Of a DNA stretch of 64,000 bases, positions 62,431 through 64,000 are shown in pieces; position 1 is the stretch's first letter, and every line of letters starts with the position of its first letter. Under the pieces are notes generated by a model. The model saw nothing but the letters and a program-made list of their open reading frames with translations, ran no database searches and was not told the origin of the DNA. The position numbers were made by a program, and so were the translations under genes. The DNA lies in NCBI RefSeq assembly GCF_019704555.1, contig NZ_AP024745.1, positions 8,564,501-8,628,500 of the forward strand. Direction: 5' to 3'. Origin of the DNA: Actinoplanes sp. L3-i22 (GTDB lineage: Bacteria > Actinomycetota > Actinomycetes > Mycobacteriales > Micromonosporaceae).

Positions 62431-63075
62431 ATGTTCCGTCTCCTGACCGCCGGCGCCGCCGCGCTCGCCGCCGTCGCGATCGCCGCACCTGCCCAGGCCG
62501 GCCCGCGGCCCGAACCCACGCCCGACCAGCGGATGACGATCCGGGTGGTGAACGCGAACGGCTCGGGCTGCCCGGACGGCACCACGAAGATCGCGGTCTC
62601 GCCGGACAACACCGCCTTCACGCTCACCTACTCGGATTACACCGCCCAGGTCGGCCCGAAAGCCACTCCCCTGGATTTCCGGAAGAATTGCCAGCTGGCC
62701 CTGGACGTGAAGGTGCCGACCGGATTCACGTTCGCGATCGCGAGCGCGGACTATCGCGGATATGCCAGCCTGGCGCGGGGCGCGTGGGCCCAGGAATCCG
62801 CGAACTACTATTTCCAGGGCCATTCCCGGACCACTCGTTTCGAGCACACCCTGAAGGGCCCGTTCGACGACGACTGGCAGCGCGGGGACCGGGTCGGCAT
62901 CGCGTCGCTGAGCTACCTGCCGTGCGGCGAGCGCCGATTCCTCAACATCAACACCGACCTGCGGGTGAACCGCGGCTCGTCGGACGCCCGCACCCAGACC
63001 AGCTTCATCTCGATGGACTCGACCGACGCGGCGATCAACACCGTCTACCACGTAGCCTGGCGCAAGTGCGCCTGA
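62431..63075 (+). CDS. Secreted DUF4360-family protein
   Basis: A 214-residue exported protein. Signal peptide MFRLLTAGAAALAAVAIAAP, cleaved after AQA. The mature part has NANGSGCPDGTTKIAVSPDN, FTLTYSDYTAQVG, RKNCQLALDVKVPTGFTFAI and YRGYASLARGAWAQESANYY, the DUF4360 signature; the conserved Cys residues (GSGCP, KNCQL, PCGER, RKCA) would form two disulfides. The family is common in Streptomyces and fungi and of unknown function. GGGGA is eight bases before ATG. It is flanked by a promoter and a terminator and appears monocistronic. Confidence 0.87.
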   Translation: MFRLLTAGAAALAAVAIAAPAQAGPRPEPTPDQRMTIRVVNANGSGCPDGTTKIAVSPDNTAFTLTYSDYTAQVGPKATPLDFRKNCQLALDVKVPTGFTFAIASADYRGYASLARGAWAQESANYYFQGHSRTTRFEHTLKGPFDDDWQRGDRVGIASLSYLPCGERRFLNINTDLRVNRGSSDARTQTSFISMDSTDAAINTVYHVAWRKCA

Positions 63076-63127
63076 CCTCTCGCAGTTCGAGTCAGCCCTG
63101 AGCCGGCTGTTCTAACCTGGCCCACCC

Positions 63128-63154
63128 GCATTGCGCCCGCCAAGGGCGCAATGC
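63128..63154. terminator. Bidirectional hairpin between convergent genes
   Basis: GCATTGCGCCC (63128-63138) and GGGCGCAATGC (63144-63154) form a perfect 11-bp stem with a 5-nt loop, between the DUF4360 stop (63075) and the YibE/F stop (63183). Confidence 0.75.
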
Positions 63155-63182
63155 CTGCGAGCCGGAGGCGACGCCGGATAGC

Positions 63183-64000
63183 TCAGTTATCGAAAGCCGC
63201 CCACGGGCTCTCCGCGGGCGGGCGGTGGCGGCCGGCCGTCTCCTCGACGGTCGGCTCCGCCGGCCCATCGGCGCTCGCCTGCAGCGCGCGGTGCGCGAAG
63301 ACCGAGGCCAGCGCGGTGGTGATCGGCACCGCGGTGATCAGCCCGATCGTGCCGACCGCGCTGCGGACCAGCTCCTGGGCGATCAGCTGACCGGTGAGCA
63401 GTTCGCCGACCGGAGTGCCGCCAGTCGCGAAGAGCAACATCAACGGCAGCGAGGCGCCCGCGTACGCGAGGACGATGGTGTTGATCACCGAGGCGATGTG
63501 CGCGCGGCCGATCCTGGTCGCGGCGCCGTAGAGGCGGCGGAAGCCGTACGCCGGATTCGCCAGCGCCAGCTCGGTGACCGTCGCCGACTGGGTGACCGTC
63601 ACGTCGTCGAGCACCCCGAGCGAGCCGATCACGATGCTGGCCAGCAGCAGGCCCTGCATGTTGACCGAGCCCTGGGTGATCGACAGGAAGTTCGAGGTGT
63701 CGTCGGCGACGCCGGTCAGGTGCACCGCGGCGACGCTGATCTCGGCCAGCACCGTGGTGATCACGAGGCTGGCCAGGGTGCCGGCCACCGCGATCGTGGT
63801 GGTGATGGTCAGCCCGTGGGTCAGGTACAGCACGGTCAGCATGATCGCCGCCGAGCCGACCACCGCGACCAGCATCGGGGACCGGCCGTCCAGGATCGCC
63901 GGGACGATGAAGAACAGCAGCACCCCGAAGGTGACCGCGAGCCCGGCCAGCGCGGTCAGTCCGCGCCAGCGCCCGAACGCGACCACGGCCAGGGCGAACG
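63183..64000 (-). CDS. YibE/F-family membrane protein, C-terminal part (runs off the window)
   Basis: The last ~272 residues of a multi-helix membrane protein; the start is beyond the window. VGSAAIMLTVLYLTHGLTIT, GTLASLVITTVLAEISVAAV, LLLASIVIGSLGVLDDVTVT and the family motif TELALANPAYGFRRLYGAAT followed by IGRAHIASVINTIVLAYAGA define YibE/F. The cytoplasmic C-terminus (ADGPAEPTVEETAGRHRPPA) is acidic and flexible. Proposed transporters; substrate unknown. Confidence 0.88.
   Translation of the reverse strand, partial: FALAVVAFGRWRGLTALAGLAVTFGVLLFFIVPAILDGRSPMLVAVVGSAAIMLTVLYLTHGLTITTTIAVAGTLASLVITTVLAEISVAAVHLTGVADDTSNFLSITQGSVNMQGLLLASIVIGSLGVLDDVTVTQSATVTELALANPAYGFRRLYGAATRIGRAHIASVINTIVLAYAGASLPLMLLFATGGTPVGELLTGQLIAQELVRSAVGTIGLITAVPITTALASVFAHRALQASADGPAEPTVEETAGRHRPPAESPWAAFDN

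Overview
The window is high-GC chromosomal DNA from a filamentous actinomycete, most likely Micromonosporaceae and plausibly Actinoplanes-like. This is an inference from GC-rich third positions, frequent GTG starts, leaderless promoters, and families such as DUF397, DUF6082, GAF-ANTAR and the DUF2510-type aromatic tail. No rRNA, tRNA, CRISPR array, insertion sequence or prophage was recognised. All function calls come from reading sequence motifs; no database was searched.

Left part (1-11.1 kb): an L-arabinose uptake and catabolism locus. A substrate-binding lipoprotein, a double ABC ATPase, two permeases and a partial araA run leftward with three ATGA start/stop overlaps. A divergent LacI-type regulator sits beside them, and araD lies 5 kb away. 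Three operator-like sites (TGTTA-CCGT-TAACA type) tie these units together. Between them are a DUF3592 membrane protein, a possible secreted-type glycoside hydrolase relative and a TetR regulator sharing a palindrome.

11-25.3 kb: an orphan PstS-like lipoprotein with a GlnX-like membrane sensor, an MBL-fold hydrolase, and the most striking element, a co-oriented pair made of a HIRAN-domain protein and a 2537-residue DUF4011/SF1 helicase/Vsr-like nuclease protein. Both carry large repetitive low-complexity linkers.

25.4-42.8 kb: redox enzymes with a TetR regulator and a tandem operator, a MOSC protein, a MASE1 histidine kinase, a methyl-accepting-type protein fused to PilZ, an ABC-2 exporter with its own TetR, a phosphoribosyltransferase/hydrolase pair, two inverted GAF-ANTAR paralogues around an anti-anti-sigma-like protein lacking the phosphoserine motif, and an enzyme-I-like protein that has lost its catalytic histidine.

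41.5-64 kb: secreted enzymes (a sphingomyelinase-like phosphodiesterase with a lectin-like tail, a Tat-exported PAP2 phosphatase with an autotransporter-type repeat, a secreted alpha/beta hydrolase), a LysR-PutA proline catabolism pair, small metabolic enzymes, RecD2 helicase, YggT, a CE7 esterase, and a YibE/F protein cut by the window end. Several intergenic regions hold GC-rich low-complexity repeats, and one holds two perfect DnaA boxes.
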